Positions 27,537 to 37,096 of a stretch of 64,000 nt of DNA are shown one piece after another. The translations under genes and the position numbers were made by a program. The notes below the pieces were generated by a model. That model was not told where the DNA came from, did no database searches, and saw only the letters and a program-made list of their open reading frames with translations. Within the stretch, counting starts at the first letter, position 1, and each line of letters begins with the position of its first letter. Source of the DNA: Sulfurovum sp. (lineage in GTDB: Bacteria; Campylobacterota; Campylobacteria; Campylobacterales; Sulfurovaceae); the NCBI GenBank assembly GCA_021166685.1, contig JAJPEU010000004.1:36489-100488 (forward strand), in the 5' to 3' direction.

Positions 27537-28532
27537 CTATCCAAGCGTCTCAATCATCTCTTGAAATGCTTTTTCGAATGCTTCCAGTCCTTCACGGAGC
27601 AATGTATCGTATGCTTCTTCCATGGAAATGCCGGCAGCCTCAAGAACTTCAAAATATGCATCAATCTCCTCATCCGCAATAGGCAATTTTGGCGGTGTAG
27701 CTTTGGATTTGATATAAGATTCTATGGTAGACAATGGCGCGGTATTGACAGAACGCGGCGCTAAAAGTTCACGGATATAATAATCTGCATCCAGATCATT
27801 GCCCTTTACTCCCGTACTCGCAAAAAGAGTGCGAATGCTTGGTGTACGATTATCCTCAATAAGGTTATAGATTTTTGCTGCATTTAAAATGCCTGTTTTT
27901 GCTGGAGGCAACCCTCTTTCTTTCAAGAGAGGATCAAGCAGTCTGTCAAAACGGCTTACAAAAACCGAAATAACCGCTTCAGCTCTTCGCCCGCCGCTGT
28001 TTTCAAAAATATCCAATCCTTGTTTCATCGCAGACAGACATTTTTTGGCTTGTTCAGGAGAAAAGATCAATGTTGCATTGACTGATATCCCGGTACTAAG
28101 CAATTCTGTCATCGCGGCATATCCTGCTTCTGTCGCAGGCACTTTCACCATGACGTTGGGTTCGCCTATCGCCTTAAAAAGTCTTTTCCCCTCTTCGACC
28201 GTTGCATGTGTATCATTGGACAAAAAAGGATCTACTTCAATAGAGATATAGCCGTCCCTGCCTTCATCGTAAATACCCCTCAGTTCAATTGCGGCCATTT
28301 TAATATCTGCAATCGCAAGCGCTTCATACTTCTCTTTGGCACTTTTTTCATGAAGCAACTCCAATTGCTCTTTGTAGGCGTCAGAAGTTGTAATAGCTGA
28401 GGCAAAAATAGAGGGATTGCTGGTTGCGCCATTAATGGTACCCGATTCAATCAAATTTATAAAATCATTTCTAAGAAAATCCCTCTCCACAAAATCCAAC
28501 CACAACGAAAAACCGATTTCCGTGTTAACCAT
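27537..28532 (-). CDS. tal: Transaldolase
   Basis: 331 aa. It transfers dihydroxyacetone units in the non-oxidative pentose phosphate pathway. NGATSNPSIFASAI, PNVMVKVPATEAGYAAM (Schiff-base Lys), SVNATLIFSPEQAKKC and VISVFVSRFDRLLD (with the DKxL-like DRLL) are characteristic of the long bacterial/plant-type transaldolase. It overlaps the end of aat by 8 bases and lies 9 bases before pilT, suggesting a shared transcript from clpS-clpA-aat onward. Confidence 0.95.
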   Translation of the reverse strand: MVNTEIGFSLWLDFVERDFLRNDFINLIESGTINGATSNPSIFASAITTSDAYKEQLELLHEKSAKEKYEALAIADIKMAAIELRGIYDEGRDGYISIEVDPFLSNDTHATVEEGKRLFKAIGEPNVMVKVPATEAGYAAMTELLSTGISVNATLIFSPEQAKKCLSAMKQGLDIFENSGGRRAEAVISVFVSRFDRLLDPLLKERGLPPAKTGILNAAKIYNLIEDNRTPSIRTLFASTGVKGNDLDADYYIRELLAPRSVNTAPLSTIESYIKSKATPPKLPIADEEIDAYFEVLEAAGISMEEAYDTLLREGLEAFEKAFQEMIETLG

Positions 28533-29253
28533 TATTATACTCCCAAAAAAAATGATGCCAATGCCCTAAATCGCTAGGTTTTTGTAAAGTAAGCTCAAGT
28601 TCGTCCAAGAACCTATCTCTTGAAATTACCTGGGCGCCTAAACTTACCAAATGATCTGTTTTCATTTGGCAATCTATAAAATCATAACCTTTAGAGCCTA
28701 AAACATCACTTAGTGCCTTAAAAGCGACTTTAGATGCGTTAGAAACCAAAGAAAACATTGATTCGCCAAAAAAACCTTTTCCCATTGCAATGCCATAAAG
28801 CCCCCCTACCAATTTACCCTCTTTGTACACCTCAACACTATGGGCAAATCCATGCCGATAAAGTTCCAGGTAGGCCCTTCGCATTTCCGGAATAATCCAG
28901 GAACTTCTTTGCCCCTCTCTTGGAACAGTCGCACACAGATTGATCACATCGGCAAACTGCCTGTCAAAAGTCACCGTAAATTGACCGTTTCGCAATACAC
29001 GATGGAAAGATTTTTTTACTTTGAAGCGATCAGGATAAAGCAAAAGTCTAGGATCAGGAGACCACCACAGTATCGGATCTCCTTCATTATACCAAGGAAA
29101 AATACCTTTGCGGTATGCCGTTAAAAGACGATTTACCGAAAGATCACCGCCATACGCAAGCAGTCCTTCATCTGAAGCAAGCCGCGGGTTTGGAAAAACA
29201 TAAGAAGCCCCCAAGGGAGGAACATAGTACTCCCCCTCAAACATCGAAGCCAT
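28525..29253 (-). CDS. aat: Leucyl/phenylalanyl-tRNA-protein transferase
   Basis: 242 aa GNAT-fold enzyme that adds Leu or Phe to proteins with N-terminal Lys or Arg, making them N-end-rule substrates for ClpS-ClpA(P). YVFPNPRLASDEGLLAYGGD, RKGIFPWYNEGDPILWWSPD, and GGLYGIAMGKGFFGESMFS are typical, and IDCQMKTDHLVSLGAQVISR closes the active-site region. It lies 89 bases downstream of clpA. Together with clpS and clpA this forms a complete recognition arm of the N-degron pathway at a single locus; clpP is not in the window. Confidence 0.96.
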   Translation of the reverse strand: MASMFEGEYYVPPLGASYVFPNPRLASDEGLLAYGGDLSVNRLLTAYRKGIFPWYNEGDPILWWSPDPRLLLYPDRFKVKKSFHRVLRNGQFTVTFDRQFADVINLCATVPREGQRSSWIIPEMRRAYLELYRHGFAHSVEVYKEGKLVGGLYGIAMGKGFFGESMFSLVSNASKVAFKALSDVLGSKGYDFIDCQMKTDHLVSLGAQVISRDRFLDELELTLQKPSDLGHWHHFFWEYNNG

Positions 29254-29342
29254 TCGTACTCCTCTTTATTGTCATTGTTTGTACGTTAACGGAATTTGAC
29301 TGTATAAATTTCTTATAAAGCCGTTTGACGCAAACTTTTAAA

Positions 29343-31532
29343 TCATTTTTCTTCAAATAAAAAATTTAACTTCTCTTTTTTATAACTTACTTTTGCTTCA
29401 CCCCCATTTTTAAGTGCTCCAAAAAGAATTTCATCAGTAAGTGTTTCTTTAATTTTTTCCTCAATCACTCGCGCAATATGTCTTGCGCCATAACGCTCAT
29501 CGTAGCCCTCTTTGGCTAAATATTCTTTCGTTTTTTTATCAAGCTTAACTGTTACTTTTTTTGCTTTTAGCAACCTATTAAGTTTATCAATTTCTGTATC
29601 TACGATTTCTGTCAGCACATCAAGAGAGAGCGGATTGAAATAAATCGTTGCACTCAGACGGTTTCTAAACTCCGGGCTAAAGAAATCTGCCAAAGCTTTA
29701 TCCGTTTTCATTGAAACATCTTTGGTAAAACCCATCACATTGGCTTCTTTGGTGCCGATATTGGAAGTCATGATCACTATAACATTTTTAAAGTCGCTCA
29801 CTACCCCATTGTTGTCTGTAAGCTTTGCGCCATCCATCACTTGCAATAAAATATTCATAATATCCGGATGCGCTTTTTCTATCTCGTCAAGCAACAGTAC
29901 TGTATGCGGGTGTTTTTTGATCATCTCTGTAAGCAATCCTCCCTGCTCATATCCTACATATCCGGGAGGTGCACCTACCAAACGGCTTACAGAGTGTTTT
30001 TCCATATACTCACTCATATCCAAGCGTTCAAAATGCACACCCATAGATTTTGCCAGCTGTGTAGCCAATGCTGTTTTTCCCACGCCTGTCGGACCCACAA
30101 AAAGAAATGATCCTATGGGTTTGTCGGGAGCATTAAGTCCTGCGTAGGATCGCTTAATGGCACTCACCAATGCCTTGATGGCTTCGTCTTGACCTATAAT
30201 GTGTGACGCGAGCTCTTTTTGAAGCGTTGCGAGTTTTTTTGTTTCATCCGTTCCTATGACGGACGAAGGGAGCTTAAGCATTTTTGCGACACTCTGCTGA
30301 ATATCTTCAGATTGTATCACCACGCCTTTTTTTCCCTTAAGCATAAACTGTGCTCCCACCTCATCGATAATATCCATTGCTTTATCCGGCAAAAATCTAT
30401 CGTGCAGATATTTGACGCTCAAATCAATAGCGCTTTGCAGAGCTTCGTCAGTAAAACAGATGCCGTGATAAGATTCATATTTGTGTTTAATGCCCTGCAA
30501 GATGATCATTGTGTCTTCCGCGCTTGGCTCCTCCACATCGATCTTGGCAAATCTTCTGCTTAGTGCTTTGTCTTTATCAAAAAAGTTTCTGTATTCTGCA
30601 TAAGTGGTTGCACCGATACATTTCAGCTCTCCCCGGGCAAGAGCAGGCTTAAGCAGATTGGAAGCATCCATGCTTCCTCCGCTTGTTGCGCCCGCACCAA
30701 CCATAGTGTGAATCTCATCGACAAACAAAATAGCATTTTCTATTGTCCCAAGTTCGGCAATAATTCCTTTGAGCCGTTTCTCAAAATCTCCCCTGTATTT
30801 CGTTCCTGCAACCAACGCCCCCATCTCCAATGCAAATATCTTTGCATGTTTCAGCACTTCAGGAACCTCGCCTTGGGAAATTTTAAGCGCCAAGCCCTCA
30901 GCAATAGCCGTTTTTCCTACACCGGGTTCACCCACTAACAGAGGATTGTTTTTTTTGCGTCTGCATAACGTCTGCATAACGCGTTCGATCTCCTCTGCGC
31001 GGCCTACAACCGGATCAATTTTTCCTTTTTTTGCAAGTCCGACAAGTTCTGTGGCAAACTGATCCAGCAGCGTCTCTTCTTTTGGCTCAGCTCTTTGATC
31101 TGATTTGTGTACTGTATCGCGATGCGAAATAACTTCCAGAACATCCACCCTGGCAATTCCCTCTTTTTTCATTAAATAAACCGCATAAGAATGTTCTTGC
31201 ATAAAAATAGCAGCAAGCATATCACCAATGCCGGCCTCCGTTCTTCCTGAACTGTGAATATGCGTCATCATATCATTGATCGCCCGCGAGAGCGCCACGG
31301 TTTCAAACGGTTCGACGGCTTCTTTGAGTATAGGAATTGTTTTGTTAATATGCTCTGCAATTCCCTGTTTGAGCGCCGTCACATTTGCGCCGAGCGCCAG
31401 GAGTATCTCTTTACCTTCTTCGCTTCTTATGATTGCCAAAAATACATGTTCAACGGTGAGATATTCATGTCTATTCTCTTTGGCATAGCCTACGGCGTGC
31501 TTAAATACATCATTGAGTGCTAAACTTATCAT
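29343..31532 (-). CDS. clpA: ClpA ATPase of the Clp protease
   Basis: 729 aa HSP100 unfoldase feeding ClpP. It has an N-domain ([16 protein letters not shown]), AAA1 with Walker [16 protein letters not shown] and [18 protein letters not shown], and AAA2 with [35 protein letters not shown] and [14 protein letters not shown]. There is no long ClpB-type middle domain, so ClpA rather than ClpB. The ATG at 31532 is preferred because AAAGGAGA lies 5 bases upstream; an ATG at 31580 would add 16 unconserved residues. clpS lies 154 bases upstream. Confidence 0.96.
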   Translation of the reverse strand: MISLALNDVFKHAVGYAKENRHEYLTVEHVFLAIIRSEEGKEILLALGANVTALKQGIAEHINKTIPILKEAVEPFETVALSRAINDMMTHIHSSGRTEAGIGDMLAAIFMQEHSYAVYLMKKEGIARVDVLEVISHRDTVHKSDQRAEPKEETLLDQFATELVGLAKKGKIDPVVGRAEEIERVMQTLCRRKKNNPLLVGEPGVGKTAIAEGLALKISQGEVPEVLKHAKIFALEMGALVAGTKYRGDFEKRLKGIIAELGTIENAILFVDEIHTMVGAGATSGGSMDASNLLKPALARGELKCIGATTYAEYRNFFDKDKALSRRFAKIDVEEPSAEDTMIILQGIKHKYESYHGICFTDEALQSAIDLSVKYLHDRFLPDKAMDIIDEVGAQFMLKGKKGVVIQSEDIQQSVAKMLKLPSSVIGTDETKKLATLQKELASHIIGQDEAIKALVSAIKRSYAGLNAPDKPIGSFLFVGPTGVGKTALATQLAKSMGVHFERLDMSEYMEKHSVSRLVGAPPGYVGYEQGGLLTEMIKKHPHTVLLLDEIEKAHPDIMNILLQVMDGAKLTDNNGVVSDFKNVIVIMTSNIGTKEANVMGFTKDVSMKTDKALADFFSPEFRNRLSATIYFNPLSLDVLTEIVDTEIDKLNRLLKAKKVTVKLDKKTKEYLAKEGYDERYGARHIARVIEEKIKETLTDEILFGALKNGGEAKVSYKKEKLNFLFEEK

Positions 31533-31686
31533 CCTGTTCTCCTTTATCGTCTGTCTTTCAGTGATATCCGTTCCATACAAATCAATTCTTTGCCATAGGT
31601 ACTTTTTGTTCCGGTATACAACAGATTGCGTAAACTTTCCGCCAAGAAAAACCTGCTATCGGCCTGACAAGAAATGTTCTTATCAT

Positions 31687-31986
31687 CTACATATCCTCTT
31701 CAATTGTAGCAAGCAAGGGAAATCCGTTTTGCTTGGCACGCTGCTTCACCTGCTGTGCCTTGGTTTGTGCTATTTCAAAAGAATAGATTCCGCATATGGC
31801 TTTTCCTTTTTTATGAATTTGAAGCATAATGCGTTCGGCTTCACCATGATTTTTATAAAAGATGCGCACGAGTATTTCTACTACAAAATCCATACTTGTA
31901 TAATCGTCATTATGCAACAACACTTTGTATCTTGCCGGTTCTTTTAATTCCACCGAACAATCTAACTCTTCTTCAAACTTTGGCAT
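31687..31986 (-). CDS. clpS: ClpS adaptor for N-end-rule substrates
   Basis: 99 aa. It binds N-terminal Leu/Phe/Tyr/Trp degrons and delivers them to ClpA. The core ARYKVLLHNDDYTSMDFVVE carries the conserved Asn-Asp-Asp of the binding pocket, then MLQIHKKGKAICGIYSFEIA. Length fits the family. The 154-base gap to clpA contains no other gene. bioD is divergent with a 69-base shared promoter region. Confidence 0.96.
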   Translation of the reverse strand: MPKFEEELDCSVELKEPARYKVLLHNDDYTSMDFVVEILVRIFYKNHGEAERIMLQIHKKGKAICGIYSFEIAQTKAQQVKQRAKQNGFPLLATIEEDM

Positions 31987-32055
31987 CTTATGTTAAAATC
32001 CTCTATCAATATCATTATACGGTTTTAATTATACATAAAAATTGGAGATTTTCAA

Positions 32056-32694
32056 GTGCAAACACTTTTTATTGGTGCCACAGGAACCAATGTAGGCAAA
32101 ACACACACCACGCTTCTGCTTATCGAAGGTTTTGCCAAACGGGGGGTAAAAGTGGGGGTTTTTAAGCCTATTGAAACAGGAGTAAAAGAAGAGCCGCAAG
32201 ATGCGGCCCTTCTTCTTGAAGCCTGCCAAAAAGTCAATTCAAAATTTAAAACTCTCACCCCCAAAGAAATCACTGCATACACCTTTGGCCTTCCTGCCGC
32301 TCCATTTTGTGCAGATACAGGACACATTATTCAGAAAAATCAAATCATGAAAAAGTATCATCAGCTCTCATCGCTTTGCGATCTGCTTTTAGTTGAAGGG
32401 GCAGGAGGACTGATGGTACCCATAATGAAAGATTTCATGACGATAGACCTGGTCAAACAATTTCAGGCTGAAATGCTTTTGGTTACGCCTAGTCGTTTGG
32501 GATGCATCAACGATACTTTACTTTCCATGGAAGCCTTGCGGTCTCGAAATATTTCCTTTGACTGGTGCGTTAATCTGCATCAGGAGAAAGAATATTTTGA
32601 TACGGTCAGCAAACCTTTCTATGATGAAGTATTTCCCTCATGGTGGAGCGTTCAGACAAATCTCAACACATTTATTAGCAGCTATTTGCTATAA
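32056..32694 (+). CDS. bioD: Dethiobiotin synthetase
   Basis: 212 aa. It closes the ureido ring of dethiobiotin with CO2 and ATP. FIGATGTNVGKTHTTLLLIE is the P-loop; FKPIETGVKEEPQDAALL and LLVEGAGGLMVP are the family's substrate and Mg motifs. The start is GTG at 32056 behind TTGGAGATTTTCAA. No other biotin gene is in the window. It shares a short divergent region with clpS and precedes pyrB, whose likely start is 26 bases after the bioD stop. Confidence 0.94.
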   Translation: MQTLFIGATGTNVGKTHTTLLLIEGFAKRGVKVGVFKPIETGVKEEPQDAALLLEACQKVNSKFKTLTPKEITAYTFGLPAAPFCADTGHIIQKNQIMKKYHQLSSLCDLLLVEGAGGLMVPIMKDFMTIDLVKQFQAEMLLVTPSRLGCINDTLLSMEALRSRNISFDWCVNLHQEKEYFDTVSKPFYDEVFPSWWSVQTNLNTFISSYLL

Positions 32695-32720
32695 TGACAA
32701 AATTATTTCAAAGGGTGTTC

Positions 32721-33596
32721 ATGCAGCATTTATTAGATACTACCGATCTTTCAGACAAGCAGATAATTCAAATAGTGGAAGATGCAAAACGTTTTAAGCA
32801 TCAACGCCCCCCGCACCTGCTTCGCGACAAACTTCTGATTACCCTTTTTTTTGAAAATTCCACGCGCACACGAAGTTCTTTTGAAGTTGCGGCCAAAAGA
32901 CTCGGGGCTACAGTGGTGCATCTTGACCCCTCGAGAAGTTCGACCAATAAAGGCGAAACACTTGAAGATACTTTTGCCAATCTCTGTGCTATGGAACCCG
33001 ATGGTGTAATTATACGTCACTGGGAAAATGATACGCCGCAACTCTTGGCAGACAAAAAAATGACCTCCGTAATCAATGCAGGCGCAGGAAACTACGCACA
33101 TCCTACACAAGCGCTTCTCGACCTTTTTACCATGCAGGAACATTTTGGCGATCTAAAAGGCAAAACCATTGCGATTGTTGGGGATATTCTCAGTTCACGG
33201 GTAGCCAGCTCCGGCATCCGCCTCTTTACACGCATGGGAATGAACGTAATCCTTGTTGCACCAAAACCTTTTATGCCTTATAGTGATTTGCCGCAATATG
33301 AGTCCCTTGAAGAGGTGCTTGACAAGGTCAATGTTATTATGAGCCTTAGAGCACAGCTTGAACGTCATGCTTCGCCAATCTTTGACGACTATCAAGAATA
33401 TGCCAAACACTACTGCATTACCAAAGAAAGACTGCAGCACAGAGAAATTCTCATTTTGCACCCGGGGCCTGTGATGCGCAATATCGATATCTCTGACGAG
33501 ATACTCAACGATCCAAGATGCAAAGTGCTGCCCCAAGTCAATAACGGCGTCTATATCCGTATGGCTGTTTTAAAGCTATTGCTTTTGGATTCTTAA
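32721..33596 (+). CDS. pyrB: Aspartate carbamoyltransferase catalytic subunit
   Basis: 291 aa. It makes carbamoyl-aspartate in pyrimidine synthesis. The carbamoyl-phosphate site is LFFENSTRTRSSFEVAAKRLG; HPTQALLDLFTMQEHFG, ILSSRVASSGIRLFTRMGMNV and LHPGPVMRNIDISDEI follow. An upstream ATG at 32694 overlaps bioD and would add nine residues, but AAAGGG six bases before 32721 and the Campylobacter-like MxHL start favour 32721. No pyrI is nearby. Confidence 0.95.
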   Translation: MQHLLDTTDLSDKQIIQIVEDAKRFKHQRPPHLLRDKLLITLFFENSTRTRSSFEVAAKRLGATVVHLDPSRSSTNKGETLEDTFANLCAMEPDGVIIRHWENDTPQLLADKKMTSVINAGAGNYAHPTQALLDLFTMQEHFGDLKGKTIAIVGDILSSRVASSGIRLFTRMGMNVILVAPKPFMPYSDLPQYESLEEVLDKVNVIMSLRAQLERHASPIFDDYQEYAKHYCITKERLQHREILILHPGPVMRNIDISDEILNDPRCKVLPQVNNGVYIRMAVLKLLLLDS

Positions 33597-33660
33597 AAAT
33601 TCATTTTGAAAACAAAGCAAAGAGAGCAGCTTGCTGTATTGGTAAAAAAACAAACTGCTT

Positions 33661-34656
33661 ATGCATTTAGAAGAAGAGTTGTTAGCCATGTGGTTCAATA
33701 AAGAAAACGGTTTCAAGAAAATTACCGATCTTGCCAGGAGAAAAACTCCTTTCCTCTTTATCATCTCCTTTGATACACAAAAAATCTTTGCCAGTCCTTT
33801 AGAATCACTGGAAGAGGAAATTTACTATAAATTGGGAGATTGGCGCAATTATCCTGAAAAAAAATCTGCACAAAAAACCTCTTTTGCAGCTTTTCCCGTT
33901 GATTTTGCCCATTACAAAAAAACACTGGAACACATACAAGAAGAGATACGCGCGGGCAACACCTATCTGCTCAATCTTACCTTCAAAACCCCCATAGACA
34001 CCAATCTTACTCTCAAAGAAATTTTTACTCATGCAAACGCCAAATTCAAGCTCTATTTTAAAGATGATTTTATCTGTTTTTCGCCCGAACCCTTTATAGA
34101 GATAAAAGATAACATTATTGCAGCCTATCCTATGAAGGGCACCATAGATGCCAATCTTTCCGATGCCCGGTCAACAATCCTTAACAACGAAAAGGAGATG
34201 GCCGAACATGTGATGATCGTAGATTTGATGCGCAACGATCTTGGGATGATCGCCTCAGAAGTCAATGTAGAGAAATTCCGCTACATCGAAAAGATTCAAG
34301 CCGGAGAAAAAGAACTTTTACAGGTTAGTTCGAAGATCAAAGCCAAACTTCCTGATAATTGGCAAGACCATTTTGGTGCACTTCTGTCTAAAATTCTGCC
34401 TGCAGGCTCAATCTCAGGCACACCAAAAAAAAGTACTGTCAGCATCATCAACCGTATAGAAAATTATGATAGAGGTTTCTATACCGGTATTTTTGGTATC
34501 TATGACAATGCGGCCGTACGTTCAAGCGTAATGATACGTTTTATAGAACAGGAGAACAAAAAACTTTTCTACAAAAGCGGCGGAGGCATCACTCTAGACA
34601 GTGACGCGTCTAGCGAATACCAAGAATTGCTAGACAAAATTTACCTTCCTTTTTAA
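33661..34656 (+). CDS. pabB: Aminodeoxychorismate synthase component I
   Basis: 331 aa chorismate-binding enzyme that makes 4-amino-4-deoxychorismate for folate. Motifs: GNTYLLNLTFKTPID, CFSPEPFIEIKDN, AAYPMKGTIDANLSDA (the PMKGT loop carries the catalytic Lys), VDLMRNDLGMIASEV and GSISGTPKKSTVSIINRIE. It is shorter than E. coli PabB because the N-terminal domain is reduced. No pabA or pabC lies alongside. It is convergent with the lipoprotein gene at 34667, only 10 bases away. Confidence 0.92.
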   Translation: MHLEEELLAMWFNKENGFKKITDLARRKTPFLFIISFDTQKIFASPLESLEEEIYYKLGDWRNYPEKKSAQKTSFAAFPVDFAHYKKTLEHIQEEIRAGNTYLLNLTFKTPIDTNLTLKEIFTHANAKFKLYFKDDFICFSPEPFIEIKDNIIAAYPMKGTIDANLSDARSTILNNEKEMAEHVMIVDLMRNDLGMIASEVNVEKFRYIEKIQAGEKELLQVSSKIKAKLPDNWQDHFGALLSKILPAGSISGTPKKSTVSIINRIENYDRGFYTGIFGIYDNAAVRSSVMIRFIEQENKKLFYKSGGGITLDSDASSEYQELLDKIYLPF

Positions 34657-34666
34657 ATTAAAACAA

Positions 34667-35194
34667 TTACTCTTTGCATTGGCATCTATTGCGTCTGTGT
34701 TTCCATTGATACAGAGGATCTTCTTTGAATTTTGCAAAAAAGAGTTTACCCGAATGGCGCCACGGATCAACAATAACCCCCTCCTCAACCCTTCCTCCTT
34801 TTTGCACAACAACCAAGGCGTTGTGCTCGCTCCAATATTCTCCTTCATTCGCTACGGCCAAATGAAACTCAAAGCCGGGATATTTTTTTGCAAGCAAATG
34901 TTCATAGAGTGCATCACTCCACTGGTAGCATAATCCTCCTTCGCGTATGCCTGTGTTGACTAAAAAGTTATGAAACATCGGAGGAGAAACCAAATCGTAC
35001 TTTTGTGTCAATCGGGCCGTATAGTCAAAAATATCCAAAGCAAGCATTTGTGCTTCCGTATAGGAAACGCTTCGGTCCAACCGAATAAATTGCTGTGTAA
35101 GCTGCATTACTTTCTCTTGAGAAGGGGAAGCTGCGGGCTTGACACTGCATCCGGAAAAAAAGTAAATTAAAACGAAGCTCAAAAAATATTTCAT
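34667..35194 (-). CDS. Predicted transglutaminase-like (cysteine protease fold) lipoprotein
   Basis: 175 aa from the ATG at 35194, which overlaps the rhomboid stop as ATGA. A signal peptide with lipobox IYFFSGCSVKPA makes it a lipoprotein. A possible Cys-His-Asp triad is seen in order: Cys in REGGLCYQWSDALYEHL, His in YWSEHNALVVV and Asp in EGVIVDPWRHSGKLF; this pattern resembles transglutaminase/papain-like folds. The C-terminus is basic (KHRRNRCQCKE). Translational coupling with the rhomboid protease suggests joint function, but the substrate is unknown. Confidence is good for the gene and lower for the fold. Confidence 0.75.
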   Translation of the reverse strand: MKYFLSFVLIYFFSGCSVKPAASPSQEKVMQLTQQFIRLDRSVSYTEAQMLALDIFDYTARLTQKYDLVSPPMFHNFLVNTGIREGGLCYQWSDALYEHLLAKKYPGFEFHLAVANEGEYWSEHNALVVVQKGGRVEEGVIVDPWRHSGKLFFAKFKEDPLYQWKHRRNRCQCKE

Positions 35195-35871
35195 GATCCG
35201 AATGCATCCATATACACTCCGGGCAGAGCAGTATAAAAAAAGAAGATGACAGCTATCATAAGTACGACATACACCATAAACCATTGTGCCTTTCGCTGAA
35301 TCATAAATCCGCCGACAAATCCAACAATCAGCCCTCCAATATGCGCGCTCATGTCCACGCTCGGAATAGCCAATCCAAATATACCATTAACAAGGATGAT
35401 TATTCCGAAATCTTTCATAAACGCTTTGCTTTGCAGGGCGATCTTGTCACGATGTGCCAGAAAAAATCCTGCCAAAGCCCCAAAAAGACCAAATACCGCA
35501 CCCGATGCTCCGATACCCACGCTCTGAGGATGCACGATCAAAGAAACAAGCGATCCGATAATTCCTGAGAAAAAGTAAATCCCCATATACGACTTGGCAT
35601 CAAAATAAATCTCTGCGCCTCTTCCTATGAGATACAAAGAGACCATATTCATCAAAAGATGTGTCATTCCGCCGTGCAGAAACATCGCGCTTCCCAAACG
35701 CCACCACTCCTCTTTGAATACCACATAAGGGCCATACAATGCGCCCGCATTCACCAGTTTTTGCAAATCCATCTCTGCAATGCTGCCGCTCAAAAAAGAA
35801 GTAAAGAGATAGGCTAAAAAATTGAGAATAATGATCGTATAGGTGAGCTTAAATTGACTAAAATCACGCAA
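35191..35871 (-). CDS. Rhomboid-family intramembrane serine protease
   Basis: 226 aa, about six membrane segments. The catalytic serine is in GIGASGAVFGLFGALAGFFL (GxSG), and the paired His is in VDMSAHIGGLIVGFVGGF. MFLHGGMTHLLMNMVSLYLIG in an early segment is also characteristic. Acts in the inner membrane, cleaving membrane proteins; the substrate is unknown. It is coupled by a 4-base overlap to the transglutaminase-like lipoprotein and lies 14 bases after an unknown 126-aa gene. Confidence 0.93.
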   Translation of the reverse strand: MRDFSQFKLTYTIIILNFLAYLFTSFLSGSIAEMDLQKLVNAGALYGPYVVFKEEWWRLGSAMFLHGGMTHLLMNMVSLYLIGRGAEIYFDAKSYMGIYFFSGIIGSLVSLIVHPQSVGIGASGAVFGLFGALAGFFLAHRDKIALQSKAFMKDFGIIILVNGIFGLAIPSVDMSAHIGGLIVGFVGGFMIQRKAQWFMVYVVLMIAVIFFFYTALPGVYMDAFGS

Positions 35872-35885
35872 TGAACATACTTTTA

Positions 35886-36266
35886 TCAGTAGATAGCTTC
35901 TGCAAAAAGAACACCGTCAATCCCTTCTTTTGCAATCTTGCTGATTTTCTTAGGATCATACACAAGAACCAGCACGCGGGCATCAAAAAGATATGCTTGT
36001 GCTACAGGCTGTATCTCTAAGGCATCATCTTCTTCACAGATAATATAGGAAGCTCCTAAAGCATTTGCCAAAACAGCATCCTCTACAGTACTGACGACCA
36101 CACCGTAAGGAATGTGGTTTGCTTGACAATACCTGGCATGTCCATGCGAATCTGCCAGCGGTTCCAGCAAAACAATGTCATCTGCCTGTGTCTGCTTGAT
36201 GTCTTCTTGAGAAAATGCATATCGAAAACGACTGCTTTTTATCCACGGATGACCTACAATAATCAT
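35886..36266 (-). CDS. Conserved-looking hypothetical protein
   Basis: 126 aa, soluble, with no signal peptide or membrane segment. Alternating beta/alpha pattern: MIIVGHPWIKSSRFRYAFS, DDIVLLEPLADSHGHARYC, GVVVSTVEDAVLANALGASY and ARVLVLVYDPKKISKIAKE, suggestive of a Rossmann-like or TIM-barrel-derived fold. No family or active site is recognised. It lies 6 bases after the PP0621-type gene and 14 before the rhomboid gene, so it is part of the rsmG-to-lipoprotein run. Confidence 0.7.
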   Translation of the reverse strand: MIIVGHPWIKSSRFRYAFSQEDIKQTQADDIVLLEPLADSHGHARYCQANHIPYGVVVSTVEDAVLANALGASYIICEEDDALEIQPVAQAYLFDARVLVLVYDPKKISKIAKEGIDGVLFAEAIY

Positions 36267-36272
36267 ATACTT

Positions 36273-36500
36273 CTACTTTCCTGTATTTTTATTGGCGCAC
36301 TCTTTGGAGCAATAGTGCTTCCCTTGCACTACGATACTTTCTTTGAGTGTCACGTATGTGCCGCACTTTTCGCACTCCACAAGCGTGTCTTCCTCCACTT
36401 TTTTTTCTTCTTTTGTTTTGCCAAATGCAGGAAATTTACCGCCAAAAAATTTATAGATGACCAGTCCCACCAGAACAAAAATAAGAAGCTTCACTACCAT
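36273..36500 (-). CDS. PP0621-family membrane-anchored zinc-ribbon protein
   Basis: 75 aa. One membrane segment at the N-terminus (VVKLLIFVLVGLVIYKFFG), a charged linker, then a zinc-ribbon-like motif with Cys in VECEKCGTYVTLKES and HYCSKECAN (C-x2-C...C-x3-C). This layout is that of the PP0621 family, function unknown. The ATG at 36500 overlaps the rsmG stop (ATGA); a GTG directly upstream is possible. Confidence 0.82.
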   Translation of the reverse strand: MVVKLLIFVLVGLVIYKFFGGKFPAFGKTKEEKKVEEDTLVECEKCGTYVTLKESIVVQGKHYCSKECANKNTGK

Positions 36501-37096
36501 CACTGCCCTTTAATGTATAAATAATTACGTTGATTTTTTTGAACTATATCATAACTTAACTGATGTTGCACCTCTCCCACTTCTTCAAAAACACGGCTTC
36601 CTTTGTAAAACAAATACGCTGTTTTTGGGTCACTAACTTTTTGAGTCAAATCCAAAAGCAGTCTAGTGTTCGTCACGGCACGGGAAGAGATGAGCTCGAA
36701 AGGTTCATGCTCTATATTTTCTACCCTTTTAGCTTCCACGATTACATTGTCAAGTTCCAAATCCATGATCGCATATTTAAGAAAAGAGACTCTCTTTTTG
36801 AGAGGCTCAGCGAGCAATACTAAGGTGCCGGGCAGAACAGCGGCCAGCACAAGACCCGGAAATCCTGCTCCGGTACCTACATCCAATAATGTTTTGGGAG
36901 GAGAAATAAATGTAAGAGGATACAGCGAATCAACGATATTCCTATAAATATCAGTTATCGTTCTGGCGCCGGTAAAGTTGTGTATCTGATTCCATTCGTG
37001 GAGCAGATTGGCAAAACGAATAAGCTTTTCTACCAAACCTTCATCAATCGTGATCTCTTCATTTTTCAATAATTTTTCAAGAGTATCACTTTTCAC
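36500..37096 (-). CDS. rsmG: 16S rRNA (guanine-527 N7) methyltransferase RsmG
   Basis: 198 aa SAM-dependent methylase. Motifs: [41 protein letters not shown] (SAM binding), [15 protein letters not shown] and [19 protein letters not shown]. Loss of this gene is known to give low-level streptomycin resistance in other bacteria. It starts with GTG, sharing one base with the ribA stop codon. It overlaps PP0621 at its end, so ribA-rsmG-PP0621 is one coupled unit, as ribA-gidB is in Campylobacter. Confidence 0.95.
   Translation of the reverse strand: MKSDTLEKLLKNEEITIDEGLVEKLIRFANLLHEWNQIHNFTGARTITDIYRNIVDSLYPLTFISPPKTLLDVGTGAGFPGLVLAAVLPGTLVLLAEPLKKRVSFLKYAIMDLELDNVIVEAKRVENIEHEPFELISSRAVTNTRLLLDLTQKVSDPKTAYLFYKGSRVFEEVGEVQHQLSYDIVQKNQRNYLYIKGQ

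Noticed and set aside
31513..31947. 144-codon plus-strand frame across the clpS-clpA gap
   Set aside because: It is antisense to clpS, lacks a ribosome site and shows no domain; clpS and clpA explain the region.
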